A DNA stretch of 57,600 nt from positions 1-57,600 of the forward strand of contig JAJRTY010000172.1 in NCBI GenBank assembly GCA_024278055.1, written 5' to 3'. This DNA is from Alphaproteobacteria bacterium. GTDB taxonomy: Bacteria > Pseudomonadota > Alphaproteobacteria > Rhizobiales > JAJFHR01. This document shows, piece after piece, positions 29,744 to 39,019 of this stretch. A program made the translations under genes and the position numbers. The notes under the pieces are model-generated. The model worked only from the letters and a program-made list of their open reading frames with translations. It was not told the origin of the DNA and made no database searches. Position 1 is the stretch's first letter, and each line of letters starts with the position of its first letter.

Positions 29744-30385
29744 ATGAATTACCTTTTCAAATTATCCTTCTCTCTGGTCTTTCTGTTAGGTGTTGGGTTT
29801 GCCAATGGACAAGGTATAGAGGCCGGATCCTGGGGAGGAAAAGTTCGCGCAGGTCCTGGCATGCAGTATCAGCAGGTTGGCAGCCTTCGTAACGGCGACC
29901 CGGTTAGATTGCTGGAAGATACCCGTGTAATGATGAACGGCTACCCCTGGTATCGTATTTCTTACCGGGGAGGGAACATCGGTTACCAGTGGGGCGGAAT
30001 TCTTTGCAGTTATGACAATCCGATTGGCGGTATATTCAAAATCTGTGAAGTTGATAATCGGCGCCAAACATCTGCTCAATCACAAGGTCAGCAAGAGCTG
30101 TCTTGCTCGGCAGAAAGCCAGACACGTTCGATAACCGGCAATATACCCGCGAGTATAAGTTTTCGCGTCATTGGTGAAAACGACGAAACTCAATTTAAGA
30201 TATACTGGCTCGACTATCAGGGTCGTCGCAAATTTTACAAACACATATTTGCCGGAGACACATATCAGCTCACCACTGCCATGACACACCCATGGCTGGT
30301 TACCGCCCCCATACCCGGTGGTGGTGAAGACTGTATTGCAATCTATCTGCCTCAAAAAAACGGTCGAACCATTATCCTGCGCTGA
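29744..30385 (+). CDS. exported SH3b + VHL beta-domain protein
   Basis: The 213-residue protein has a signal peptide (about 1-22), a bacterial SH3 domain (about 28-90; KVRAGPGMQYQQVGSLRNGD) and, after a Gln-rich linker, a domain closely resembling the beta domain of the von Hippel-Lindau protein (about 122-205): ISFRV, FKIYWLDYQGRRKFYKHIFA, THPWLVT, CIAIYLP. SH3b domains bind cell-wall peptides; bacterial VHL-like domains have no settled role. It follows the paralogous-family gene closely and converges with the MBL-fold gene. Confidence 0.8.
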   Translation: MNYLFKLSFSLVFLLGVGFANGQGIEAGSWGGKVRAGPGMQYQQVGSLRNGDPVRLLEDTRVMMNGYPWYRISYRGGNIGYQWGGILCSYDNPIGGIFKICEVDNRRQTSAQSQGQQELSCSAESQTRSITGNIPASISFRVIGENDETQFKIYWLDYQGRRKFYKHIFAGDTYQLTTAMTHPWLVTAPIPGGGEDCIAIYLPQKNGRTIILR

Positions 30386-30395
30386 TATATTGCCG

Positions 30396-31049
30396 TCAGG
30401 CAATAAACGGATTGGTGTTGCGTTCCTCGCCGATGGTGGAAACGGGACCGTGGCCGCAGATGAAGGTTATGTCGTCATCGAGCGGTAGCAGGTGGGTTTT
30501 GATTGCCGCTATCAGGGCATCATGATCGCCATATTCAAAGTCTGTGCGACCGATGGAGCCCTTGAAAATAACGTCACCGACGAGGGCAAGCTTTACGTCG
30601 CGATTGATGTAGACCAGTGAGCCCGGTGAATGACCCGGGCAATGGCGTATATCGAAATCGAGTCCGACTATATTGAGAACACCGCCGTCTTCCAGCCACA
30701 GGTCCGGCGCAACATTGCGCGCACCGCTCATGCCATATTGCGCCCCGGCGTTGGCCAGGTCATCCAGCAGAAACTTATCCTCAATATGCGGGCCTTCAAT
30801 CGGCACGCTGTCGCCCTTCTCCTCCAATGCCTGTTTCAGTTCCGCTGCCCCGCCGGCGTGGTCGATGTGGCCGTGGGTGAGGATAATTTTCCCGACTTTG
30901 AGCTCCTGTTGCATCACCACATTGAGGATTTGGTTGACATCGCCACCGGGGTCAATCACCGCTGCGTTCTTCGTGTCTTCGTCCCACAAAAGAGTACAGT
31001 TCTGTTGCAGCGGGGTTACCGGCAGAATTGCCACACTGAGAGAAACCAT
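30396..31049 (-). CDS. MBL-fold metallo-hydrolase (glyoxalase II-like)
   Basis: The 217-residue protein carries the metallo-beta-lactamase motif THGHIDHAGG (H59, H61, D63, H64), the downstream His of CPGHSPGS and the Asp in LVGDVIFKGSIGR that bridges two metals, and FICGHGP at the C-terminus. This is the short YcbL/GloB-like group of hydroxyacylglutathione hydrolase relatives. The substrate is not proven. It lies 17 bases downstream of the D-2-hydroxyacid dehydrogenase gene on the same strand, which is a sensible pairing for lactate or thioester metabolism. Confidence 0.92.
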   Translation of the reverse strand: MVSLSVAILPVTPLQQNCTLLWDEDTKNAAVIDPGGDVNQILNVVMQQELKVGKIILTHGHIDHAGGAAELKQALEEKGDSVPIEGPHIEDKFLLDDLANAGAQYGMSGARNVAPDLWLEDGGVLNIVGLDFDIRHCPGHSPGSLVYINRDVKLALVGDVIFKGSIGRTDFEYGDHDALIAAIKTHLLPLDDDITFICGHGPVSTIGEERNTNPFIA

Positions 31050-31066
31050 AGGTAAAATATCCTGAG

Positions 31067-32041
31067 TTAAACGATGCGATTTATCAAAGCATCATTGCCT
31101 TGCGCCAATCTATTGAGATTTTCAAGCAACTGGTCAACGATGTTTTTTTCGTAAGCCCGGGTTTCCCCGCCGGTGTGGCTGGTGACAATGACATTTTCAA
31201 AGCCCCATAGCGGTGATGCTTGCGGCAGCGGTTCAACCTCGAATGTATCAATCCCCGCACCGGCCAGCCTTTTATCTTCCAGCGCTGCAACCAGCGCGGC
31301 CTGATCAACGCAGCGGCCACGGGCGACATTGATAAGATAAGCGCTCGGCTTCATCACACTAAAGGCGGTCGCATCAATCAGATTGGTGGTCTCAGGCGTC
31401 AACGGACAGGTCAAAACCACAACATCGGCGCGCGGCAGGTGTTGATGCAATTCAGATGTGGGGTAAATTTCATCAACGAGGTTTTCAAAACCGGCTGTAT
31501 TACGCTTGATACCAATGGTTTTCATGCCAAATGCCCGGGCAAGCTGGGCCGTGCGACTGCCAATATACCCCAGACCGACAATCAGCATGGTTTTACCGGG
31601 CAACTCGTCTTCGCGGTCTGACATGGCCTTGCCCATTCCGCGCCAGTATCGTTTGTTTTGGTCATCACGGGCGATATGAATGCGTCGTGTCAGTCCCAAA
31701 AGCAGGGCAAACGCATGTTCGCTGACCGCATTCGAATTAACCCCGCCGGCATTACACAGAACAATCGAGCGGGATTTTAATCCCGCTGTATCAAAATAAT
31801 CATAGCCTGCTGAAATTGCCTGGACATATCGCAGTTTATTATCCTGCTCAAGCCAGCTGTTTTTCCAGAATCCGGACAAAACCAGCACATCCGTGTCACT
31901 CATGCGTGCCACGGTATCTTCCCGGGTAAAGGTCTGGAAATGCCGGATGCCGGTTTGTCGAGCGGCAAACTCGTCAACGAAATCATAGGCCGAATGGGCA
32001 AATTGTATGGTGAGGTCTTCAAAGCGGGGAAATTTCTGCAT
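31067..32041 (-). CDS. D-2-hydroxyacid dehydrogenase
   Basis: The 324-residue enzyme reduces 2-keto acids to D-2-hydroxyacids with NAD(P)H. The Rossmann motif MLIVGLGYIGSRTAQLARAF is present, as are the catalytic Arg in INVARGRCVD, the Glu in FEVEPLP and the His in SHTGGETRAYE. The glyoxylate/hydroxypyruvate type of substrate cannot be separated by eye from others. It is transcribed with the following MBL-fold gene and is divergent from the PhyH-like gene. Confidence 0.92.
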   Translation of the reverse strand: MQKFPRFEDLTIQFAHSAYDFVDEFAARQTGIRHFQTFTREDTVARMSDTDVLVLSGFWKNSWLEQDNKLRYVQAISAGYDYFDTAGLKSRSIVLCNAGGVNSNAVSEHAFALLLGLTRRIHIARDDQNKRYWRGMGKAMSDREDELPGKTMLIVGLGYIGSRTAQLARAFGMKTIGIKRNTAGFENLVDEIYPTSELHQHLPRADVVVLTCPLTPETTNLIDATAFSVMKPSAYLINVARGRCVDQAALVAALEDKRLAGAGIDTFEVEPLPQASPLWGFENVIVTSHTGGETRAYEKNIVDQLLENLNRLAQGNDALINRIV

Positions 32042-32231
32042 TCGTCTTTTGTAACGATATTTTGCCGTGGCTGCAATCTAATCGCAACGGTTTCCCCCGC
32101 CTTGTAGCTGTTGATGCGGGCGGGTGAATGTTTTTCTTCACTCCCGACAAAATCTGATATAACAAAGCCGTGATCAGACAGGCAGGTTTTTCAAAACATC
32201 GTGCCCGGAACAAAACCGAAAGGCTTAAAAG

Positions 32232-33137
32232 TTGCGATACAGAATATCCCGAAAAGTCAATCTTATCCTGGCTAAATTTTTCAAAGTGCCGCGAAAACGC
32301 GCCCAGCTGATTGCCAAGGGCGTCAATTATGCGCTGCAACCCTTCGCTTATCGTCCGCGCAAGGAAATGGCGCAAAAACTCAAAACCACACCTGCATCAC
32401 CCTTGCACATTGACAACAAAACGGCATTTTGCCTCACTGATTTTGCTGAAATTCCTGAAGTCACCCCGGCCATAGAACGCGCAAGGCAGGTTTATGCCGA
32501 AGCCCGCGCGCAGGAAAGTCTGAAAAAATCCAAAGGCGGCAAATCCAAAAAAGAATTTCTGGTCTACGCCAGCCAGTCACATCAATCAGCCCAATATGAC
32601 GAGTTGATTAAGCTTGCACTTGCCCGTCCGGTGCTTGATGCGGTGGCAAGTTATCTCGGCACCATGCCAATTCTCAATTGCCTGCATATTATGGTCAGTG
32701 AGCCTAATGATTCAGCCGTTGACAGCCAGCTTTATCATCTTGATTTTGCCGATGTGCATCAGGTCAAAATGTTTGTCGCTTTGGAAGATGTCACCGATGA
32801 TCACGGACCCTTCACCTTCCTGCCCAATGACGAGACGCTCGAACTTATCGACAGGACCGGTTACGATCGCGGACGGTTGACAATTGAGGAAGTGGAAGCA
32901 GCGGTTGGGGCTGAAACACAGATTTCGCTGACATGTAAGCGCGGCGAAGGCGTATTGCTCGACACCTCAAAATGCATGCACTACGGCTCAAAGGGCAACA
33001 AATATCCCCGCCTGATGCTGATGATCCAATATACCGATTACTATGTACCCGAAGCCCCGCCGACGCGCTGGCCGATTGCGGAACTGACGCAAAAACATGG
33101 TCTCGACCCGGTTCAGGTTATGGCCCTTGGAGGGTAG
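32232..33137 (+). CDS. PhyH-like Fe(II)/2-oxoglutarate dioxygenase
   Basis: The 301-residue protein has the H-x-D of a jelly-roll dioxygenase in YHLDFADVHQ, the distal His in KCMHYGSKG and an Arg in NKYPRLMLMIQY. Phytanoyl-CoA-dioxygenase-like enzymes hydroxylate lipids, sugars or small molecules. A TTG start (32232) follows GAAAGG and gives the basic N-terminus MRYRISRKVNLI. It is at the left edge of the surface-carbohydrate block, so a sugar or lipid substrate is possible. Its 3' end converges with the SGNH fragment. Confidence 0.78.
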   Translation: MRYRISRKVNLILAKFFKVPRKRAQLIAKGVNYALQPFAYRPRKEMAQKLKTTPASPLHIDNKTAFCLTDFAEIPEVTPAIERARQVYAEARAQESLKKSKGGKSKKEFLVYASQSHQSAQYDELIKLALARPVLDAVASYLGTMPILNCLHIMVSEPNDSAVDSQLYHLDFADVHQVKMFVALEDVTDDHGPFTFLPNDETLELIDRTGYDRGRLTIEEVEAAVGAETQISLTCKRGEGVLLDTSKCMHYGSKGNKYPRLMLMIQYTDYYVPEAPPTRWPIAELTQKHGLDPVQVMALGG

Positions 33138-33150
33138 TTTTATTCTGGTT

Positions 33151-33777
33151 TTATCGCAGGGTTGATTTGAGCGACGGATAAATCATGCCTGCAATAATAT
33201 CTTCTCCGCACAAGCTGAAATGATCGCCATTGAGGTAGGTGATACAGTCACCAACCTTGAGGAAATATGGTTTAAGGGCAAGCTCATCGACCAGCGATAA
33301 ATAGCGAAATCCCCCCTGTTCAACCGGCAGCTTTATTTTTTTGGCAATAAACTTTTCCAGATCATCGAAAATTCTGATGCTTTTTTCATTGAGATTGAGA
33401 TCTTTCAAAAGACCCTCATAGTCATTGAAATCTATACGCGCCTCAACAAAGGGGCCGAGCCAGACAACGTCGGCAAACTTCGAAATGCGTTTCAAGTAAT
33501 CGATAACCAGGTCGATATTGCGATCATCGAAACTGTATCTGGCGCCGGCATCAAATACTTTTTCTGTATCAACATTGCCCTCACCGTCTTTGATAAAATA
33601 CGATCCCGATTGATGGAACAACACCGTTTTTACCTTGTCGGAATTTTGTTTTAAAAACGCATCAAAGCCATCATACTGGCATTTCTTTTTATTCCTGTGC
33701 GGTCGGCATCCACCTTGCACCACACCGAAAACGAATGGATATACATTCGACTTTGCCACCACATTGTAGAGATTCAT
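33151..33777 (-). CDS. SGNH domain, separated by a frameshift from its acyltransferase
   Basis: The 208-residue frame begins at MNLYNVVAKS, but the real reading continues upstream through VIVLGDSHGMNLY, which contains the SGNH catalytic serine block. The C-terminal catalytic Asp-His is in GDHFSLCGE. In intact homologues this domain is fused to the membrane acyltransferase encoded directly upstream; the two frames overlap by four bases and are one base out of register. The start at 33777 is thus a by-product of the shift. If not corrected, the domain would lose its nucleophile and be inactive. Confidence 0.82.
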   Translation of the reverse strand: MNLYNVVAKSNVYPFVFGVVQGGCRPHRNKKKCQYDGFDAFLKQNSDKVKTVLFHQSGSYFIKDGEGNVDTEKVFDAGARYSFDDRNIDLVIDYLKRISKFADVVWLGPFVEARIDFNDYEGLLKDLNLNEKSIRIFDDLEKFIAKKIKLPVEQGGFRYLSLVDELALKPYFLKVGDCITYLNGDHFSLCGEDIIAGMIYPSLKSTLR

Positions 33778-35099
33778 CCCATGACTGTCGCCCAGTACAA
33801 TGACGGCCTTGTCGTATTTTCGGCACAGTTTTCAAACCGCGACACAGCTTGTTTGGTAACAGTCAGGTCGGAGAATTTGCATTTGCCATCATCAACCATG
33901 TAATCATAAAGATTAATCCCGGTGGCCTTGTCGACCAGCCTGATGGTTTTCGCCTCGGCCACAGTTAACCGGTTGTTTAAATAATTTTCTTTGAAGCCAT
34001 CGGTTGCAAATCCAAGATATCCAACAACAACCAGCAGGGTTGTAACACCTGCAGCAGCTTTGAAAACAAACCCGCGCGAAAGCGCCAGGCTGTGTTTGGT
34101 GTGCCGGAAAGGCAGCTCAACGAAGCGCCAGCTGAAATATGCCAGTCCAAGCGATGTTACTGAGAGAAACAACATCACACCATCATTGAGGAATTCACCG
34201 TAGCCGATGCGGGCAAAGGCAAAAATCGGCTGGTGCCACAGATAAGCACTGTAACTGATCAGGCCCAGACCCACCAAAACCCGATGCGCCAGCAAATTGC
34301 CGACAATAGTACCCTTCAGGCCATAAAGGATGATGAGTGACGTTCCCAAAACCGGTGCCACAGCATAAAGCGAAGGAAATGGCGTGCTTTCATCATAGAC
34401 AAATATGGCCATAATAATCAGTGCCAAACCTGCCAGTGACAACCATTGATTGGGCTTAAGTTCTCTTTTAAAGGCGATAAATGCGCAGATTGAGCCAAAT
34501 AAAAGCTCCCACACCCGCGTTGGCGCCAGGAAAAAATTGGCCTCGGGAAAATCGCGCGCCCCCCATTCACTCAAGGCAAGACTGGCCACCGTAATGGTCA
34601 AAAGAACATAGAGCATCGGTTTGAAACCAAAGCGCCACAGCACGATCAAAAGAAGAGGGAAGAACAGATAGTATTGCTCCTCAACTGCCAGGCTCCAGGT
34701 ATGAAGCAGCGGTTTTTCTTCAGCCGCTGCACCAAAATAGTTACTTTCCTGCCAAAATAGAAAATTCGATGAAAACAGGTTGGTGGCAATAATGCTATTG
34801 GCAAAAGCCTTGAGCTGCGGTGGTATCATTAGCGCCCAGGCAAACGGCAAAGAGACCAGCATGACAAAAGTCAGCGCCGGTAAAATGCGCCGGGCGCGCC
34901 GTTCATAAAACCGTAAAAGCGAGAACCTGCCCTTGTCCAGATCATCCATTATGATCGAGGTAATGAGATAGCCGCTGATAACAAAAAAGACATCTACGCC
35001 GACATAGCCACCATTAAACAGGCTAAAACCGGCATGAAAAAAAATGACCGGAACAACAGCGACAGCTCGCAACCCATCTATTTCAGCACGATATCGCAA
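33774..35099 (-). CDS. OafA/OatA-type membrane O-acyltransferase (3' end frameshifted)
   Basis: This 441-residue part is an acyltransferase-3 membrane domain that moves acyl groups to surface sugars. It has about ten hydrophobic segments and the family N-terminus YRAEIDGLRAVAVVPVIFFH with the catalytic His (H22). A TTG start (35099) after AAAGG is supported because homologues start at this place. The last 15 residues (TTRPSLYWATVMG) do not fit the family and mark the shifted frame. With one added base the product would be about 649 residues with a C-terminal SGNH domain. It lies 27 bases behind a methyltransferase gene. Confidence 0.88.
   Translation of the reverse strand: MRYRAEIDGLRAVAVVPVIFFHAGFSLFNGGYVGVDVFFVISGYLITSIIMDDLDKGRFSLLRFYERRARRILPALTFVMLVSLPFAWALMIPPQLKAFANSIIATNLFSSNFLFWQESNYFGAAAEEKPLLHTWSLAVEEQYYLFFPLLLIVLWRFGFKPMLYVLLTITVASLALSEWGARDFPEANFFLAPTRVWELLFGSICAFIAFKRELKPNQWLSLAGLALIIMAIFVYDESTPFPSLYAVAPVLGTSLIILYGLKGTIVGNLLAHRVLVGLGLISYSAYLWHQPIFAFARIGYGEFLNDGVMLFLSVTSLGLAYFSWRFVELPFRHTKHSLALSRGFVFKAAAGVTTLLVVVGYLGFATDGFKENYLNNRLTVAEAKTIRLVDKATGINLYDYMVDDGKCKFSDLTVTKQAVSRFENCAENTTRPSLYWATVMG
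33817..33820 (-). other. site of probable one-base frameshift in the acyltransferase
   Basis: A run of four T on the plus strand (four A on the coding strand) lies where the two halves must join. Adding one A gives the reading A-E-K-Y-D-K-A-V-I-V-L-G-D-S-H, which matches the known SGNH junction. It is either a real disabling deletion or a sequencing or assembly error in a short homopolymer. No slippery heptamer in the right phase is seen. Confidence 0.75.
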
Positions 35100-35126
35100 G
35101 TTAAAACCTTTGAGTAAAAGGGATTT

Positions 35127-35975
35127 TTAATCAATCAGATAGAGATGATATTGCTCTGCTTTTTTTCCGCTTGAAGGCGAAATCAGCGAGCGAACGAAGT
35201 TTTCTAATTTTCTCCCGCCCAGACGCCACGCCGCCGTCATTAAAAAACCCGCGACGAATGACGGTCGCTGCAAGCTGGTATCCTCAGGTGATTTTCCTGT
35301 TCTTTGTATTTGCAGAACATTTTTCTCAAACCGGATATTCCATTTGGAGTTGACCAGAATTTCTCGAAAGCGCTCGGGGCGTTTGAACCCTGGAATATTC
35401 CAGTTGCGCGGCTTGCCCTTTTTGTAGGCCATGGCAAAAATCCCGACTTTATATTTGCCACGCAAAGCTTTCAAAAAGGCGTTGGCATAATCATCCCATC
35501 CCATTTTGCTCACCAGCTCCTGGTCAAACAAGGCACCGGCATGGTGTATCAGGTTCTGGCAGATGATCACGTCACCATCAGGAATTTGATCCAGCGTCTC
35601 CAATGAAACACTGTATTCTTTAAACTTGGCCTTTTCCTGCAATCCCATGGCTCTGGCAGCTTCCGTGCCAAAATTCAAAATGTCCGGCACCACATCATAG
35701 ACGATGACTTCTTCAACCAGACCCTCATCGAGCAGGGATAAAGAGAAATACCCGCAATTACCACCGATATCGATCAGGCGTTTTAATGGCTGGTGACTTT
35801 TTAGAAAATCACGCACCAGTTCATAGCGCGCCTCAATGCCAAAACTGTCGACCCCGTGTTGATCTATATTCAGGTCTTTGGCCAACCGCTTGGGATAGCG
35901 AATATAATCACCATGTTTGCGCGCCTCAGTGAATGACTGCTTCAACTGATCAATATTTTCAATTTCCATATTCAT
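35127..35975 (-). CDS. class I SAM-dependent methyltransferase
   Basis: The preferred start (ATG 35975) overlaps the stop of the upstream kinase-like gene as ATGA and has GAAGG before it, giving 282 residues. The SAM-binding motif I is KRLIDIGGNCGYFSL, followed by VEEVIVYDVV with the acidic ribose residue. A long C-terminal basic region follows. Its place between the acyltransferase and phosphotransferase-like genes suggests that it methylates a surface sugar or lipid intermediate, but the acceptor is not evident. Confidence 0.84.
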   Translation of the reverse strand: MNMEIENIDQLKQSFTEARKHGDYIRYPKRLAKDLNIDQHGVDSFGIEARYELVRDFLKSHQPLKRLIDIGGNCGYFSLSLLDEGLVEEVIVYDVVPDILNFGTEAARAMGLQEKAKFKEYSVSLETLDQIPDGDVIICQNLIHHAGALFDQELVSKMGWDDYANAFLKALRGKYKVGIFAMAYKKGKPRNWNIPGFKRPERFREILVNSKWNIRFEKNVLQIQRTGKSPEDTSLQRPSFVAGFLMTAAWRLGGRKLENFVRSLISPSSGKKAEQYHLYLID

Positions 35976-37003
35976 TTTACGCCTTCGCACAGCTCCTCAA
36001 TCATAGTTTGGTTTTTCCCGATTTCCGCCACAAAAAACTGACGCGAACGTTTAGCACTCATTTCGCGTGCCTGCATATAATACTGGATCATTTTATCCCG
36101 GTTTTTCTCTCGCAATACACTATCGGCAGCCAAAACAAGCGCCATTTGAATTTCAGGTTGAACAACGTCGGCCTGGTTTTTTGAAAGTGACGCCAGCATA
36201 TGAAGAACATCACTGCGTATATCAGGTTGCCTCGTATAGATCTTCCTTAAATCAGCTGCAACCGGCATGACACATGCAGCTTCCCAATCAACAACAAAAA
36301 GTCGGCCCAGATGACTTCTTATCATATTATCCGGGCTTAAATCACCATGGCAAAAAGCAACCGGCCATTGTGCCGTTATCCAGTAATCTGAAGCAAATGC
36401 ACTTCCGTTATCGGGCAGGTACCGGAGAACCTCTGATACTTTAACTCCATAGATTTTCCGACTGAAAACTTTGCGGTGCCGGCAGGTCGAACGATAAAAA
36501 TCCAGCGCATGGTCGCGAATAAATTCTTCTGCCAGCGGCCTGCCGCCTTTTGCCTGGACAATCATGTCTTCGGTTATCCAGCAACCATTCTTGCGGTCAT
36601 AACGGTTAATATCGGGCACACCAAATGACGGTCTTAAAGCTCCCTCCAACAACCTTCGGGCCTTGATCTCCCGGCGCAGGCACCCCGCCCTGCTCAGGCC
36701 GACGAGAGCAATCTTGATCGTCTGGTTCTGGTCTTTTCCACACCCCAATACCCGCAGATTGTTCTTGACCCGGATTGAATTGGCTAAAAATGGCAGCCCG
36801 ACATAGGCCCGGGGCCAGCGGCGCGGCCGCAACAGATTCTCAAGAAAAGCCCGGGTTAAAACCGTCCTTTTAACCGGTAACAAATACTGACCACAGAGGA
36901 AATAACCGTATTTGTTTTCCAGCCCCTCGCCAAAAAAACTCTTTGAAAAATCAGTCAGAGCATCAATTATCTGGCCAAATTCACGTTCGCGAACCTTTAC
37001 CAC
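35972..37003 (-). CDS. phosphotransferase-fold (APH/choline kinase-like) protein
   Basis: The 343-residue protein has the catalytic loop CHGDLSPDNM (H219, D221, N226) and metal-binding VVDWEAA (D239) of the aminoglycoside phosphotransferase/kinase fold. The N-terminal lobe has a basic segment (RPRRWPRAYV). A GTG start at 37003 follows GGGAG. Relatives phosphorylate small alcohols, sugars or antibiotics; in this surface-carbohydrate setting a sugar or lipid-core kinase like WaaP/KdkA-type is the likely role. It overlaps the downstream methyltransferase gene by four bases. Confidence 0.8.
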   Translation of the reverse strand: MVKVREREFGQIIDALTDFSKSFFGEGLENKYGYFLCGQYLLPVKRTVLTRAFLENLLRPRRWPRAYVGLPFLANSIRVKNNLRVLGCGKDQNQTIKIALVGLSRAGCLRREIKARRLLEGALRPSFGVPDINRYDRKNGCWITEDMIVQAKGGRPLAEEFIRDHALDFYRSTCRHRKVFSRKIYGVKVSEVLRYLPDNGSAFASDYWITAQWPVAFCHGDLSPDNMIRSHLGRLFVVDWEAACVMPVAADLRKIYTRQPDIRSDVLHMLASLSKNQADVVQPEIQMALVLAADSVLREKNRDKMIQYYMQAREMSAKRSRQFFVAEIGKNQTMIEELCEGVK

Positions 37004-37090
37004 CGAATTTCACTCCCTAGATTTACAAAGTTTTTCACGAAAAAAATCATCAGACAACAGATTTAAAGGCTTGAATAACACGACAATGCA

Positions 37091-37900
37091 TCAGTATGCG
37101 TTTTGCTCCAGCAACCACTTGTTGCCAAGGCAAAACTCAAGTTGCAACTTGTTGTATTTTCCCAGCGCAGCTTCCTGAAGCTCAAAATAATGCACGTCAT
37201 TTACCTCATCGTGGCGGTAGGCCCACTGGCGTTGAAAGTTTAACTTAAGAAAGCGGGCATTGGCCGTCCGGCCATCAACAACAATCAAAGTGCCGGGCAG
37301 AAAAAAGTGCTCGATCTTCAACAGATCACACGACATCGGCAATCGGTCGGGATGGGCTGTTGTTATGCCATTGACTGTCCCGGTGGCCGCATGCTGGGAA
37401 GGGCCATCAAGATAGACCAGATCCGGGCAAATATTGGGTAACGCGTCATATTCGGTACAGATGCGGTCGTTAAACTGCGTCATGTTAACAGCACTTTTGT
37501 GGAAGTGTGCGAAGGGGCGCAATTCCTCCGGCGTGCGTTCAGCCGCCAGCTTGATGTAATCGGGCATATCATCAACACTATGCACTTCAAAACAGTCGTG
37601 TCGACGCAGGTTTTCACGCACAAATTCGCCATGTTTCAGAGAATTGATCTGAAGGGCATGAGCAAAAACAAGTGACGAATACCCACAGCCAAACTCCAGA
37701 ACCGTCGTCACCTTGCGGCTAAGACACAAGCGGTGCAATCGTACCAGATCGTGAATTTTCGGCGCAAATGGGTCAGTAAAATCCGCATCCACTGATCCCG
37801 ATACGCCGGTATCCTGTTTTATCGAAAAATCGATAAGCCCGTCGATGCCGTACTTACCTGCATAATCTTCGTCGCATATATCAGCATCTTCATTGGTCAT
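37091..37900 (-). CDS. SAM-methyltransferase-like protein of surface cluster
   Basis: Starting at ATG 37900 after GGGGA, the product has 269 residues. It has a motif I-like VLEFGCGYSSLVFAHAL (about 65-81), a VHSVDD strand and VYLDGPS, a pattern seen in methyltransferase-like proteins associated with carbohydrate clusters. GTG 37972 or ATG 37948 would extend it without a ribosome site. It is the first gene of a minus-strand run ending with the acyltransferase, divergent from the glycosyltransferase-like gene. Activity is inferred; the acceptor is unknown. Confidence 0.7.
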   Translation of the reverse strand: MTNEDADICDEDYAGKYGIDGLIDFSIKQDTGVSGSVDADFTDPFAPKIHDLVRLHRLCLSRKVTTVLEFGCGYSSLVFAHALQINSLKHGEFVRENLRRHDCFEVHSVDDMPDYIKLAAERTPEELRPFAHFHKSAVNMTQFNDRICTEYDALPNICPDLVYLDGPSQHAATGTVNGITTAHPDRLPMSCDLLKIEHFFLPGTLIVVDGRTANARFLKLNFQRQWAYRHDEVNDVHYFELQEAALGKYNKLQLEFCLGNKWLLEQNAY

Positions 37901-38122
37901 TGTAAGTTCCCCACCCTTGTTTCCAAAGGTGTTCTGCGGTAATTTCATTTTGGAAGCGTTGAGTGTTATCACGGTAAATACAGCCCCGCAATTAATTCTG
38001 TCAGAGAAAATTCAATGATGGCAGAATTGACCAGGGTCAATGCACAGACAAAAGTTAAATTGGAAAATTCACCGGTAAAGTATATACGTAGTTGCAATTC
38101 AATTTAAAGCAGATGAGTTCAC

Positions 38123-39019
38123 ATGAAGAACACAGTATTCATTCACACCAACGCCAAGCAAATTGCCGGAGCTGTGGTTTCAGCCCACTCCCTTAAGCGC
38201 AACTCGGCTGATCCAGACGCCTTTGAGGTTAAAATTCTCAAAGTCGAGGACCATGATTTTTTCAAAGCCTACGAGGGGCGCAAATTTCTGCGCGCAAAAG
38301 GCTGGCGCACCTGGAAGAATGATGATTTGCAATCGTTCACGCCAACACGCTTCATGCCCCCGGAACTCATGGGCTATAAAGGCCGCGCGGTGGTTATTGA
38401 TCCCGATGTATTTGCCGTTGGCGACATCAATGAGCTGTTTGAAAAGGACATGGGCGGCGCTGCCATCGGTGCCAAACCGCGCCCCGGCCACAATGGCAGG
38501 GCGGATTATGTCGCCAGCAGTGTGATGTTGCTGGAATGCGAAAAACTACAGCACTGGAAAGTAAAAGAGCAGTTTGATGCCCTGTTTGAGGGCACATTTG
38601 ATTATGACGACTGGATTACCCTCACGACTGAACCCGAAGGCAGCATCTGCCACCTCGAATCCATATGGAATGATTTTGACAATCTGACCCCGCAAACACG
38701 CCTCCTGCACAACACCAAAAGACGCACGCAGCCATGGAAGACCGGCCTGCCGATTGATTTCCGCAACCGCATCCCGCTGATTTCAAAATTCCTGCCCGAA
38801 AACGGCATCGTCCTGCCCGGACGTTACAAAAAACATCCCGATCCGCGCCAGGAAGCCCTGTTCTTTTCCCTGCTGAAAGAATGTCTGGACAAAGGTCTGA
38901 TCAGCGAAAGAGAAATCAAGCACGAAATGGCCTCAAACCACGTCCGCCACGATGCCCTGGAAGTCATGGCAAAAGTTCCCGATGTGGATAGTATTTTGAA
39001 CCAGAAAGTAGCTGCCTGA
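38123..39019 (+). CDS. GT-A-fold glycosyltransferase-like protein
   Basis: The 298-residue protein starts with the strand KNTVFIHTNAKQIAGAVVSA and has the DxD-type motif in RAVVIDPDVFAVGDINELFE (about 87-106), typical of nucleotide-sugar-dependent GT-A enzymes (GT8-like). The later LLHNTKRRTQPWKTG resembles the sugar-nucleotide binding end of GT8 proteins. No membrane segment is seen, so it would act on the cytoplasmic side. It is divergent from the methyltransferase-like gene, with about 220 bases between the starts. Confidence 0.75.
   Translation: MKNTVFIHTNAKQIAGAVVSAHSLKRNSADPDAFEVKILKVEDHDFFKAYEGRKFLRAKGWRTWKNDDLQSFTPTRFMPPELMGYKGRAVVIDPDVFAVGDINELFEKDMGGAAIGAKPRPGHNGRADYVASSVMLLECEKLQHWKVKEQFDALFEGTFDYDDWITLTTEPEGSICHLESIWNDFDNLTPQTRLLHNTKRRTQPWKTGLPIDFRNRIPLISKFLPENGIVLPGRYKKHPDPRQEALFFSLLKECLDKGLISEREIKHEMASNHVRHDALEVMAKVPDVDSILNQKVAA

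Noticed and set aside
30388-30405. tattgcc-gtca-ggcaata palindrome between convergent genes
   Set aside because: Seven base pairs without a T run and overlapping a stop region; could be a weak two-way end but not supported enough.
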